A stretch of DNA of 64,000 nt from Cupriavidus cauae (GTDB taxonomy: Bacteria; Pseudomonadota; Gammaproteobacteria; Burkholderiales; Burkholderiaceae). A program made the translations under genes and the position numbers. Shown here in pieces: positions 9,081-16,824 of this stretch. The DNA is taken from the NCBI RefSeq assembly GCF_008632125.1, contig NZ_VWRN01000045.1, positions 62,001 through 126,000 on the forward strand, in the 5' to 3' direction. The first letter of the stretch is position 1, and the number at the start of each line of letters is the position of its first letter. The notes below the pieces were generated by a model. It was not told the origin of the DNA and searched no databases. It was given only the letters and a program-made list of their open reading frames with translations.

Positions 9081-9120
9081 TTGACAATTGTTGACATTCC
9101 CTTTTTGTACCGTTCGCTAG
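9081..9120 (+). promoter_or_regulatory. Candidate promoter of the pel operon
   Basis: Two perfect TTGACA hexamers (9081-9086 and 9091-9096) lie ten bases apart in an unusually AT-rich stretch about 110-120 bases before the first pel gene. Neither has a strong TATAAT match at 16-18 bases, only TTTGTA for the first. The tandem TTGACA could be a weak sigma-70 promoter or part of an activator site. Confidence 0.4.
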
Positions 9121-9203
9121 GATTCGGCTCGTAGTTACAAGATTCATATCCGGGCCGGGGGAGCGACGACGCCGCGTCGTCGAGGCAACAAAACGGGGAA
9201 ACC

Positions 9204-9956
9204 ATGGGGAAGCAAGACGCGGCACGCAAGGGGCCGTTGACGTCGGGGGCCGGCGCCACCGGGACGCCCCCGGTGGGCGGGCTGCATGCCGCGCGCGCGG
9301 ATCGCGCGGCCGCAGCCGCTGCCGATGCGCCGCGCGAACGCCTGCTGCCTCCGGCGTTCGCCACCGCCATCGTGGCCGCGGTGACGATCTGTCTCGCGCT
9401 GATGTTCCCGCGCGAGCCGCTGCGCGAGCGGCTGCTCGGCGAAGGGCTGCATGCGGGCCGCTCGATGGATGGAGCGACGCTCGACTATCTGCGGGCCTGG
9501 CTGCGTGTCTCGCCGCCCGATGCCGCGCTGGTGGCGGAGCTGGCCGAGCAATTTGCGCGCGAGGGCCGGCTGGAGGACGCCGAAACGCTGCTGGCCGGAA
9601 TAGATTCCTCCGTGACCGATGAGGTCGCGCTGCCGATGCTGCGTGCACGGCTCGATGTGGCGCGCCAACGGGCCAATGCCGCCGCGGCCGACATGCCGGC
9701 CCGCCAGCGGTATCGGTCCGAGCAGCGCACGCTGCTGCGGCAGGCCGCGGCCATGCCGGCAGCGCCTTCGGACCTGATTGCCTTCGCGGCGCAGGCGCGC
9801 GCGCTCGGCGCCGACGATCTGGAAGTCGCCTTCTATCGCGCCCTCGCGTGCCCGAAGCCTGCGCACGCCGCCCTTGCCGGGCGTCGTCACCCGGTCGCCC
9901 CGGTGCGGTCCGAATGGCGTGAAGCGCAGGAGAACCCGCGGCGGGTGCGCGGTTGA
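9204..9956 (+). CDS. Short PelB-like protein (membrane helix plus TPR start; barrel absent)
   Basis: A 250-residue protein at the head of the pel operon. After a 45-residue Ala/Gly-rich leader there is one membrane helix (FATAIVAAVTICLALMFPRE) followed by a TPR-like helical repeat (LDYLRAWLRVSPPDAALVAELAEQF, then EGRLEDAETLLAGI). A PRE-L segment and a DYLR-LLR-x-PD helix pair after the helix recall, from memory, the start of PelB, the outer-membrane TPR/porin of Pel export (about 1,190 residues in Pseudomonas aeruginosa). The sequence stops after about 200 residues of TPR-like region and ends in an Arg/Pro-rich tail (RSEWREAQENPRRVRG) that looks like an out-of-frame scar. It is either a truncated pelB or a distinct short scaffold protein. 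The start follows GGGGAAACC. Confidence 0.6.
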   Translation: MGKQDAARKGPLTSGAGATGTPPVGGLHAARADRAAAAAADAPRERLLPPAFATAIVAAVTICLALMFPREPLRERLLGEGLHAGRSMDGATLDYLRAWLRVSPPDAALVAELAEQFAREGRLEDAETLLAGIDSSVTDEVALPMLRARLDVARQRANAAAADMPARQRYRSEQRTLLRQAAAMPAAPSDLIAFAAQARALGADDLEVAFYRALACPKPAHAALAGRRHPVAPVRSEWREAQENPRRVRG

Positions 9957-10002
9957 TGCCGCGCACGCTGACAGCAGGCAAGTGTTGGATCCGGAGAAGC
10001 GA

Positions 10003-11484
10003 ATGAGTGCAACGGCGATGGGCGACCGGCGCGCGGCCGCGGGCACGATCGGTCCGATCCACCGGGCGGACGATGTCCGTGCGGCATGGCTGGCGCCCGC
10101 CATGGGCGCCGGCAATACCCGCGGCGCCGTGCTGGAACTGACCGTGCTGATGACCGCGGCGATGGCGCTGTGCTATGCGGCGATGCCCGGCAATCCCTTG
10201 CTGCTCGACCTGGGCTTTCCCTGGGCCTGGCTGTTGCCGCTGGTACTGGCGCTGCGCTACGGCACGCTGGCCGGCATCGGCGCGGCGCTGATGCTGCTCG
10301 GCGGCTGGTTCCTGTTCCACCGGATCGGCGCCCAGGCCGGGGCGTTTCCGCGACCGTTCTTCATCGGCGGCACGCTGCTGGTGCTGTTGGCCGGACAGTT
10401 CGGCGACGTTTGCGCCAGCCGGCTGGCGCGCCAGCGTTCGATCCACCGCTATCTCGACGAACGCCTGGCGGCGCTGACCAGGCAACACTATCTGCTGCGC
10501 ATCTCGCATGCTCGGCTCGAAAGCGATCTGCTGGCCCGGCCCACCACGCTGCGCGATACGCTGGCCCGGCTGCGCATGGCGACCGCCGAGCAGGCCGGGG
10601 TCGAGCCGCAATTGGCGGCGGCGGTACGCGGCGAGCGCTTGCCGCCCCGGCCCCTGGCCGCGGCGGTACCGATGATGCAACTGGCCGCGCAGGCCTGTCA
10701 GCTCGAGGCCGCGGCGCTGTATCCCTGCGACGGCGAGCGGGTGTTGCCGAAAGCCGCGGCGACGGTCGGACCGGGCTGCAGGCTCGATGCCGGCGATCCG
10801 CTGCTGCGGCGCTGTCTGCAGACCCGTCAGCTGGCGCATCGCCGCGCTGATGGCGGCGCTGGCGGCGATGGCGTGCACAGCCGCTACCTCGCCGTGGCAC
10901 CGGTACTGGCCGGTCCCGATCGCCTGCTCGGCGTGCTGGTCATCGAGCGCATGCCGTTCCTCGCGCTGCATCACGACAACCTCGAACTGCTGCTGGTGCT
11001 GCTTGGCTATTACGCCGACGGCGTCGAGCATGCCGAGGCGGCGCGCGCGGTCGAGCGCGTGCTGCCCGACTGCCCGCACGAGTTCGCGCTGGACTATGCG
11101 CGGCTGGCGCGACTGCGGCGCGAGGCAGGCATCGCCAGCACCGTCGTCGCGCTGGCCTTCGGCGCCGACGAGCACAGCGCCGACTGGTTCGAACAGGCCG
11201 TGCGCAGCCGCCGCGCGCTCGATCTGGGGTGGGCCTGCGAGGGCGGCCCGCAACGCGTGCTGACGACGCTGATGCCGCTGGCCGATGGCGAGGCCGCGTC
11301 CGGCTATCTGCTGCGGATCGAACGGATGCTGCAGGCGCAGTTCGGCATCGATTTCGAACGGGGACGGATCGGCATCCATACTCTGCCGGTGCCCGCCGAT
11401 GGCGATCCCGAACCGCTGCGCCGCCTGCTGCAGCGCTGCCAGGGCGGCGCCGCGCGGGGGCTGTCCGGGAGCGACGATGCTTGA
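10003..11484 (+). CDS. pelD: PelD, c-di-GMP receptor of the Pel synthase complex
   Basis: A 493-residue inner-membrane protein. Residues about 45-135 form four membrane helices. A cytoplasmic linker helix with HARLESDLLARPTTLRDTL is typical of PelD. A GAF domain (about 215-345) and a degenerate GGDEF domain follow. The c-di-GMP site of PelD uses an RxxD motif plus a second Arg about 35 residues on; here RRALDLGW gives RALD and GYLLRIE gives the Arg at +34, so binding is likely retained. In Pseudomonas, PelD-c-di-GMP switches on polymer synthesis by PelF in a PelDEFG complex. ATG 10003 follows a CGGAG site; frames open further upstream are not PelD-like. It overlaps pelE by 8 bases. Confidence 0.9.
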   Translation: MSATAMGDRRAAAGTIGPIHRADDVRAAWLAPAMGAGNTRGAVLELTVLMTAAMALCYAAMPGNPLLLDLGFPWAWLLPLVLALRYGTLAGIGAALMLLGGWFLFHRIGAQAGAFPRPFFIGGTLLVLLAGQFGDVCASRLARQRSIHRYLDERLAALTRQHYLLRISHARLESDLLARPTTLRDTLARLRMATAEQAGVEPQLAAAVRGERLPPRPLAAAVPMMQLAAQACQLEAAALYPCDGERVLPKAAATVGPGCRLDAGDPLLRRCLQTRQLAHRRADGGAGGDGVHSRYLAVAPVLAGPDRLLGVLVIERMPFLALHHDNLELLLVLLGYYADGVEHAEAARAVERVLPDCPHEFALDYARLARLRREAGIASTVVALAFGADEHSADWFEQAVRSRRALDLGWACEGGPQRVLTTLMPLADGEAASGYLLRIERMLQAQFGIDFERGRIGIHTLPVPADGDPEPLRRLLQRCQGGAARGLSGSDDA

Positions 11485-12616
11485 GGCCCTGCTTGCCGTC
11501 GCCGGCGGCGCGGTGCAACTGGCCGCGCTGGCGGTGCTGCCGCACGGCAACGGCGCGACCGAGGCAACCGGCGCGCTGCTGGCGTATCTGGGCATGCAGG
11601 CGCTGGCGGCCGCGTTGCTGGCGATGCCGCTGCAGCGCCTGCTGTCCCGGCACGTTCGCATGCCGTCCCGCGTGGCCTCGCGCACGACGTCGGCGCATCT
11701 GTTCGTCGCCGGCGCGCTGGTTCCGCTGGGCGGCCTGCTGGTCGTGCTGCCCGGCATGGCGCTGGCCAGGCTCGGGCATCGTACGCCGGCCATCGGCGGC
11801 ATGGCTTCCGTGGCGCTGCCCGAGTTCGCGGGCGCAATGGGGGCCTGCGTTCCTGATCGGCCGGCGAATCGGCCGGCGAATCGGCCGGACGCCGGCGACG
11901 ATCGCGATCGCGCAGCTGGCCTGCTGCGGGCCGGCGCCGCCAACGCCGCCGCTTCCGATATGCGCCGCCTGGCCGCACTGGCGGGGCTGGAGGCGATGCC
12001 GGCGCGCAGCACCGGTCCGCTGCTGCGCGCGCTGCTCGAGGACAGCGTCGAGGACGTCAGGCTGCTGGCTTACGGCATGCTCGACGCCGCCGAGCAGCGG
12101 CTGACGCGGCAGATCCTCCAGGCGCAGGACTGCCTGCACGCCCTGGCGGACGGCGATCCGGCCGGCCGGGCCGCGGCGCACGAACGTCTGGCGCAGCTGC
12201 ACTGGGAGCTGGTCTACCAGAACCTCGCGCAGGGCGACGTGCGCGGCCACACGCTCGAGCAGGCGGACCGCCACGCCGAGGCCGCGCTGCAGGCACTGTC
12301 GGAGGCGCCGGGCGCGACGACGCTGTACGTGCGCGCCGCCGACGGTTCCGGCGTGGCGAGCCCGGCGGCCGGCCTGTGGCAGCTGCGCGGACGGCTGGCG
12401 CTGGCCCGCCGCGATCCCGCCGCCGCGCGCGCCGCGCTGCAGCGTGCCATCGCGCTCGGCTTTCCGCGCGAGCGCGCCTGGCCGCTGCTGGCCGAGGCGG
12501 CCTATCTGGAGGGCGATTTCGCGGCGACCAGGGCCGCGATGCAGGGCCTGCGCCAGGCCGCGTCGCTGCCGGCGCTGCCGCAGCTTCAGCCCGTGCTGCG
12601 CTACTGGACATCATGA
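11477..12616 (+). CDS. pelE: PelE, TPR membrane protein of the Pel complex
   Basis: A 379-residue protein by position and layout PelE: two N-terminal membrane segments (GGAVQLAALAVLP with LAAALLAMPLQ; later FVAGALVPLGGLLVVLPG) and a C-terminal TPR-like helical region (LRGRLALARRDPAAARAALQRAIALGF, then LLAEAAYLEGDFAATRAAMQ). In Pseudomonas PelE links PelD and PelF at the inner membrane. A 12-base DNA repeat at 11857-11889 encodes RPANRPANRP in the segment between membrane part and TPRs. It overlaps pelD by 8 bases and pelF by ATGA, so the genes should be co-translated. Confidence 0.8.
   Translation: MLEALLAVAGGAVQLAALAVLPHGNGATEATGALLAYLGMQALAAALLAMPLQRLLSRHVRMPSRVASRTTSAHLFVAGALVPLGGLLVVLPGMALARLGHRTPAIGGMASVALPEFAGAMGACVPDRPANRPANRPDAGDDRDRAAGLLRAGAANAAASDMRRLAALAGLEAMPARSTGPLLRALLEDSVEDVRLLAYGMLDAAEQRLTRQILQAQDCLHALADGDPAGRAAAHERLAQLHWELVYQNLAQGDVRGHTLEQADRHAEAALQALSEAPGATTLYVRAADGSGVASPAAGLWQLRGRLALARRDPAAARAALQRAIALGFPRERAWPLLAEAAYLEGDFAATRAAMQGLRQAASLPALPQLQPVLRYWTS
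11857..11889. repeat. In-frame 12-base repeat in pelE
   Basis: Two perfect copies and a 9-base third part of TCGGCCGGCGAA encode an Arg-Pro-Ala-Asn repeat in the PelE linker. Confidence 0.85.
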
Positions 12617-14529
12617 GCATGACCGCGCCGAACACGCCAAACGCGCCGAACACGCCAAACGCGCCCTTCGCAGCAGCCCCCGCGCCAACTGCTCACGCCG
12701 CCGCGCCGGACGCGAGGCGCGCGGGGCGCGCCGGGGTTACGGGGGGCGCGCGGGCCGCGCAGGTCGATATTGCGCTGCTGCTTGAAGGCAGCCATCCCTT
12801 CGCGAGGGCAGCCGCGCCGGGATGGGCCGAGCGGATGATCCGGGCCTTCCCGCAGACCACCTTCGCGGTCGTCGTGATCGGCGACCGGCGCGAGGCCTGC
12901 GGCGAGATGGCGGTCGCGCTGCCGGACAATGTCCTGCATCTGGAGACGCATTGCCTGCATGACGACGAACCGGCCGCCACGGTGCCGCGACAGCGGGCGG
13001 ATGCACAGGCCTTCGCCGATGGGGCGCGCCTGCACGATCTGCTGCGCCAGCGCGGCAAGGGTATTAACGGCGTCGGCGGCAGCCACGGCGCCGGCGGCGT
13101 CAACAACCCGAACGGCGGACACGTGCAGGCAAGCGCCGCGATGCGCGAGCTGATCAACGCGCTGATGGACGCGCAGGGCGAGGAGGGCGAGGAGGGAAAG
13201 GAGGGAAAGGAGGGAAAGGAGGGAAAGGAGGGAAAGGAGGGCCGGCTGTCGGAACACGCCTTCCTGCACAGCCGGCCCGCCTGGGACATGATCGTCGAGC
13301 AGTACCGCCGCCATTGCACCGACACCTCGTTCTCCGACTACTTCTGGAGCGTACGCACGATGCACCGGCCGCTGTGGCGGCTGGCGCGGATCGCGGCGAC
13401 GCTGATGCCGGCGCGCGTCTACCACGCGGCATCGACCGGCTATGCCGGCTTGCTCGGGGCGATGCTGCGCTACCGGCATGATCGCCCATTGCTGGTGTCG
13501 CAGCACGCGATCCCTGCGCGCGAGCACGGCATCGATTGGTTCCAGTCGCGCTGGCAGCGCGACAACCCCTATCGCGACCCGCAGCATCGCCGCGGCGGCA
13601 ACGCCGTCGAGCACGATGTCCCGGAAACGGACTATTGCCGCGAGCTGTGGCTGCGCTTCTTCGAATCGCTGGGGCGCGTCTGCTACGAGGCGGCGGACGA
13701 GATCGTCGCGCTCTATGAAGGCAACCGCCGCGGGCAGGTGCGGGACGGCGCGCCGGCCAGCCGCACGCGCACCATCCCGAACGGCATCGATCTGCCCGCG
13801 CTGGCGCCGCTGCGCGCGCAGCGGCCGGAGCGCGTGCCGCAGGTACTGTGCCTGGCGGGCCGGGTGGTGCCGCGCAAGGACGTCAAGACCTTCATCCGCG
13901 CGATGCTGACCGTGGTCAGGCAGTGTCCCGATGCGCAGGGGTGGATTGCCGGGGCCGAGGACGAGGATACGGAATACGCGCGCGAATGCCGCGGTCTGGT
14001 GCAAGGCCTGGGACTGGCCGGCAACGTGCGCTTCCTCGGCCCGCGGCGCCTCGACGAGCTGCTGCCGCAGGTCGGCGTGCTGGTACTGAGCTCGATCAGC
14101 GAGGCGCTGCCGCCGGCGGTGCTGCAGGCGTTCGCCGCCGGCGTGCCGTGCGTGGCCACCGATGTCGGCGCCTGCCGCGAGCTGATCGAGGGCGTCGGCG
14201 ACGAAGACATGGCACTGGGCGCGGCGGGCGCGGTGGTGCGCATTGCCGATCCCGGCGCATTGGCCCGCGAAGCGGTCGCGCTGCTCGGCGATGACGAGCG
14301 GTGGCGTGCCGCACAGCGCGCGGCGATCGTGCGCGCCGAGCGCTATTACACCCAGCATGCGATGGTGGCCAGCTACCGGCAGCTGTACCAGCATCTCGCA
14401 GCGAAACCGCACGCCGACGCGGGCGGACGTGCCGGCGTGGGCCGGCCGGCGTTGTCCCCGGCGACCATGTCGAATCCGGCCGGCGAACGGCTGCCGGCCG
14501 GCCGTTGCCCCTTCGCGGGAGCGCCATGA
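12613..14529 (+). CDS. pelF: PelF, GT4 glycosyltransferase (Pel polymerase) with repeat insertions
   Basis: A 638-residue cytoplasmic glycosyltransferase of the GT-B fold that polymerises the Pel sugar from a UDP-hexosamine. The PelF N-terminal domain (VDIALLLEGSHPFARAAAPGW, VVIGDRREACGEM, then HAIPAREHGIDWFQSRWQRDNPYRD) is followed by GT4 motifs: RTIPNGID, LAGRVVPRKDVKTFI with the Arg/Lys phosphate-binding pair, and the acceptor loop ISEALPP (E497). The usual EX7E pair reads E497-x7-Q505, so the second Glu is Gln (codon CAG at 14125). It is about 130 residues longer than Pseudomonas PelF (507), owing to a PNTPNAP leader, a Gly/Asn linker and a GKEGKEG stretch. ATGA overlaps on both sides. 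Confidence 0.9.
   Translation: MSMTAPNTPNAPNTPNAPFAAAPAPTAHAAAPDARRAGRAGVTGGARAAQVDIALLLEGSHPFARAAAPGWAERMIRAFPQTTFAVVVIGDRREACGEMAVALPDNVLHLETHCLHDDEPAATVPRQRADAQAFADGARLHDLLRQRGKGINGVGGSHGAGGVNNPNGGHVQASAAMRELINALMDAQGEEGEEGKEGKEGKEGKEGKEGRLSEHAFLHSRPAWDMIVEQYRRHCTDTSFSDYFWSVRTMHRPLWRLARIAATLMPARVYHAASTGYAGLLGAMLRYRHDRPLLVSQHAIPAREHGIDWFQSRWQRDNPYRDPQHRRGGNAVEHDVPETDYCRELWLRFFESLGRVCYEAADEIVALYEGNRRGQVRDGAPASRTRTIPNGIDLPALAPLRAQRPERVPQVLCLAGRVVPRKDVKTFIRAMLTVVRQCPDAQGWIAGAEDEDTEYARECRGLVQGLGLAGNVRFLGPRRLDELLPQVGVLVLSSISEALPPAVLQAFAAGVPCVATDVGACRELIEGVGDEDMALGAAGAVVRIADPGALAREAVALLGDDERWRAAQRAAIVRAERYYTQHAMVASYRQLYQHLAAKPHADAGGRAGVGRPALSPATMSNPAGERLPAGRCPFAGAP
13175..13242. repeat. In-frame 9-base repeat in pelF (Gly-Lys-Glu)
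   Basis: Units of GAGGGAAAG, about five perfect copies preceded by two GAGGGCGAG variants, encode GEEGEEGKEGKEGKEG-type sequence in a solvent-exposed insertion of PelF. Confidence 0.9.
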
Positions 14530-15962
14530 TGGTGGACCTGACTTTCTTCCTGCGCGGCTTGCGGGACCGCAATCGCGTTGGCGGCACGCTGCAGGCCTAC
14601 GGCTTCGCCAGCGTGCTCGCTTGCGGTGCCTGGGTGCTGGCGATCGCGGGCGTTCTGCTGATCGGCGTGCTCCGGCTGCCGACGGGATTGCCGGACGCGC
14701 AGGCCGTGCAGTTCCAGGTATCGGCGATCCATCTGATCGCGGTCAGCCTGATGCTGACCGGACCGCTGCAGCTTCATCTGGTCCGCTACGCCGCGGGCCG
14801 TCTCGGGGAAGATCGCGCAGAGGCGGTGCTGCCGGGCGTGCATGCGGTGGGGCTGGTGGTCACCGTGCTGGCCGGCCTGCTTGGCCCGGCGTGCGCGCTG
14901 TGGGCGTTCCCGCAGCAATCGGCGTGGTATCGCGCGCTGATGCTGGCGGGCTTCGTGCTGATGTGCCATGTCTGGATCGCGGTGACCTTTCTGTCCGGCA
15001 TGAAGCAGTACCGCGCGATCGCCTGCGCCTTCGTGGCCGGCTATGCGGTGGCGGCGCTTGCCGCGCTGGCGCTGCGCGGCTTCGGCCTGGAGGGGCTGCT
15101 GGGCGCCTTCGTGATCGGCGAGCTGGTGTTGCTCGCCGGCACGGCGATACCGATCCATCGCGGCTATCTCTACCATCGCCATCACCGCAGCGACCGCAGC
15201 GACCGCAGCGACCGCAGCGACCGCAGCGACAGCAACCCATGCCTGCTGTCGTTCGAGCTGTTTGCCCGGCGCCATCGCCATCCGAGCCTGATGGCGATCG
15301 GCCTGCTGTACCCGCTGGGCCTCTGGGCCGACAAGCTGCAGTTCTGGTACCACGCCGGCACGGGGCAGCGCGTCATCGGGCCGCTGCATGCCTCGGCGAT
15401 CTACGACGTCCCGGTGTTTCTGGCCTGGCTGGCCGTCGTGCCGGCGATGGCGGCGTTCGCGCTGCGCATCGAACGGGAGTTCGTCGCCCATTACGATGCC
15501 TTCGCCGACGCGGTGCGCGGCGGCGGCTCGCTGCAGCGGATCGAGGCGGCGCGCGACGCCATGGTGCGGGCCGTCCGGCTGGGCCTGTACGAAGTCGTCA
15601 AGCTGCTGGCGATCGCCGCGCTGCTGCTGTTCGCGCTGGGCCGGCCGCTGCTGGCGCTGTTCGGCATGGCCGACCTGTACCTGCCGCTGCTGCACGTCGA
15701 CGTGGTCGGCGCGGGCCTTTACGTGGTGCTGCTCGCCACGCTCAGCGTCTATTTCCATCTGGACCGGCGCCGCGAAATCCTGCTGCTCGGGGCCGCCTTC
15801 GTGGCGCTGAACGTCGGGCTGACGCAGATGACGCTGGCGCTGGGTCCGGCGTGGTACGGCTATGGCTTTGCGTTCGCCGCGCTGATCGTGGTGGCGATCG
15901 CGCTGGTGCTGCTGGACCGCCGGCTCGAGCGCCTGGAATATGAAACTTATATGTTGCAGTAA
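14526..15962 (+). CDS. pelG: PelG, Wzx/MATE-like membrane protein of Pel export
   Basis: A 478-residue polytopic protein with about twelve hydrophobic helices across its length (for example GAWVLAIAGVLLIGVL, AVGLVVTVLAGLLGPACALWAF, LLAIAALLLFALGRPLLALFG). PelG belongs to the MOP flippase group and probably moves the polymer made by PelF across the inner membrane. The N-terminus (DLTFFLRGLRDRNRVGGTLQAYGFASVLACG) is typical of PelG in my judgement. Five perfect 9-base units at 15186-15230 insert RSDRSDRSDRSDRSD in a cytoplasmic or periplasmic loop near residue 225. Length is close to Pseudomonas PelG (456). ATG 14526 overlaps the pelF stop (ATGA). Confidence 0.88.
   Translation: MMVDLTFFLRGLRDRNRVGGTLQAYGFASVLACGAWVLAIAGVLLIGVLRLPTGLPDAQAVQFQVSAIHLIAVSLMLTGPLQLHLVRYAAGRLGEDRAEAVLPGVHAVGLVVTVLAGLLGPACALWAFPQQSAWYRALMLAGFVLMCHVWIAVTFLSGMKQYRAIACAFVAGYAVAALAALALRGFGLEGLLGAFVIGELVLLAGTAIPIHRGYLYHRHHRSDRSDRSDRSDRSDSNPCLLSFELFARRHRHPSLMAIGLLYPLGLWADKLQFWYHAGTGQRVIGPLHASAIYDVPVFLAWLAVVPAMAAFALRIEREFVAHYDAFADAVRGGGSLQRIEAARDAMVRAVRLGLYEVVKLLAIAALLLFALGRPLLALFGMADLYLPLLHVDVVGAGLYVVLLATLSVYFHLDRRREILLLGAAFVALNVGLTQMTLALGPAWYGYGFAFAALIVVAIALVLLDRRLERLEYETYMLQ
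15186..15230. repeat. In-frame 9-base repeat in pelG (Arg-Ser-Asp), 5 perfect copies
   Basis: Five identical CGCAGCGAC units head to tail inside a loop between membrane helices of PelG. Perfect identity suggests a recent or still active expansion. Confidence 0.95.
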
Positions 15963-16119
15963 TGCGAATCGGGCGGCGAAGATAAGGCGGTGGAGCGCGG
16001 TATGGTGACCGACGCAGTTACAATTCGACACATCATTGCATTGACCGAACTCATCCCATCACGCCTGCCCGCGTCGCCGTGCCGGGCAAGCGGCGAACCG
16101 ACCAGTCACTGAGAAGAAC

Positions 16120-16824
16120 ATGAATATCGCATCGGTCGAAGACGATCCCAGCCAGGCCGAGCTGATCCAGCAGATCCTGATCAGCGCCGGACATGCCTGC
16201 GACAGCTATTCGGGCGGCAAGGCCTTTCTGCGCGCGATGCGCGAGCGCTCCTACGATCTGCTGGTGATGGACTGGCAATTGCCCGACATCAGCGGCTATG
16301 ACGTGGTGACCCACGTCCGCCTGCATTCGGGGCAGTACCCGCCGATCCTGTTCCTGACGAGCCGATCGCTGGAAGAGGACATCGTGATGGGCCTGGCCGG
16401 CGGCGCCGACGACTACATGATCAAGCCGGTGCGGCGCGGCGAGCTGCTGGCCCGCGTCGGCGCACTGCTGCGCCGGACCTATCCGTCCACCCCGGCCAAC
16501 GAGGCCATCGTGGTGGGCGCCTATCGGCTCGATCCGGTGGCGCGCACCGCCAGCCTGAACGGCGTCGAGGTCGATATCGCGCCGCGCGAGTTCGATCTCG
16601 CGCTCTACCTGTTCCGCAACATGGACCGGCTGCTGCCGCGCGACGTCGTCGAGCAGGCGGTATGGGGCCGCTCGCTCGGCGCCAGCTCGCGCACGCTGGA
16701 TACCCATCTGTCGCGGCTGCGCATCAAGCTCGGCCTGCGGCCGGAGAACGGCGTGCGGCTCGCCTCGGTGTATTCCTACGGCTATCGTTTCGAGCGCTGC
16801 GCGGAGCCCACCGATGGTGCGTGA
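16120..16824 (+). CDS. OmpR/PhoB-type response regulator
   Basis: A 234-residue two-component regulator. The receiver domain shows the acidic pocket E7-D8-D9, phosphoacceptor D51 (VMDWQLPD), T80 and K102 (DDYMIKP). A winged-helix DNA-binding domain follows (about residues 130-228; APREFDLALYLFRNMDRLLPRD, TLDTHLSRLRIKLGL, YSYGYRFE). The partner is almost certainly the CHASE2 kinase encoded two genes downstream, with the FecR/LysM protein between. It starts 157 bases after pelG; that gap holds no gene I can see and may contain the operon promoter. It overlaps the next gene by 11 bases. Confidence 0.93.
   Translation: MNIASVEDDPSQAELIQQILISAGHACDSYSGGKAFLRAMRERSYDLLVMDWQLPDISGYDVVTHVRLHSGQYPPILFLTSRSLEEDIVMGLAGGADDYMIKPVRRGELLARVGALLRRTYPSTPANEAIVVGAYRLDPVARTASLNGVEVDIAPREFDLALYLFRNMDRLLPRDVVEQAVWGRSLGASSRTLDTHLSRLRIKLGLRPENGVRLASVYSYGYRFERCAEPTDGA

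Noticed and set aside
12376..12612. Upstream extension of pelF to base 12376
   Set aside because: The extra residues are out-of-frame pelE sequence. ATG 12613 overlaps the pelE stop as ATGA, matching the other coupled starts.
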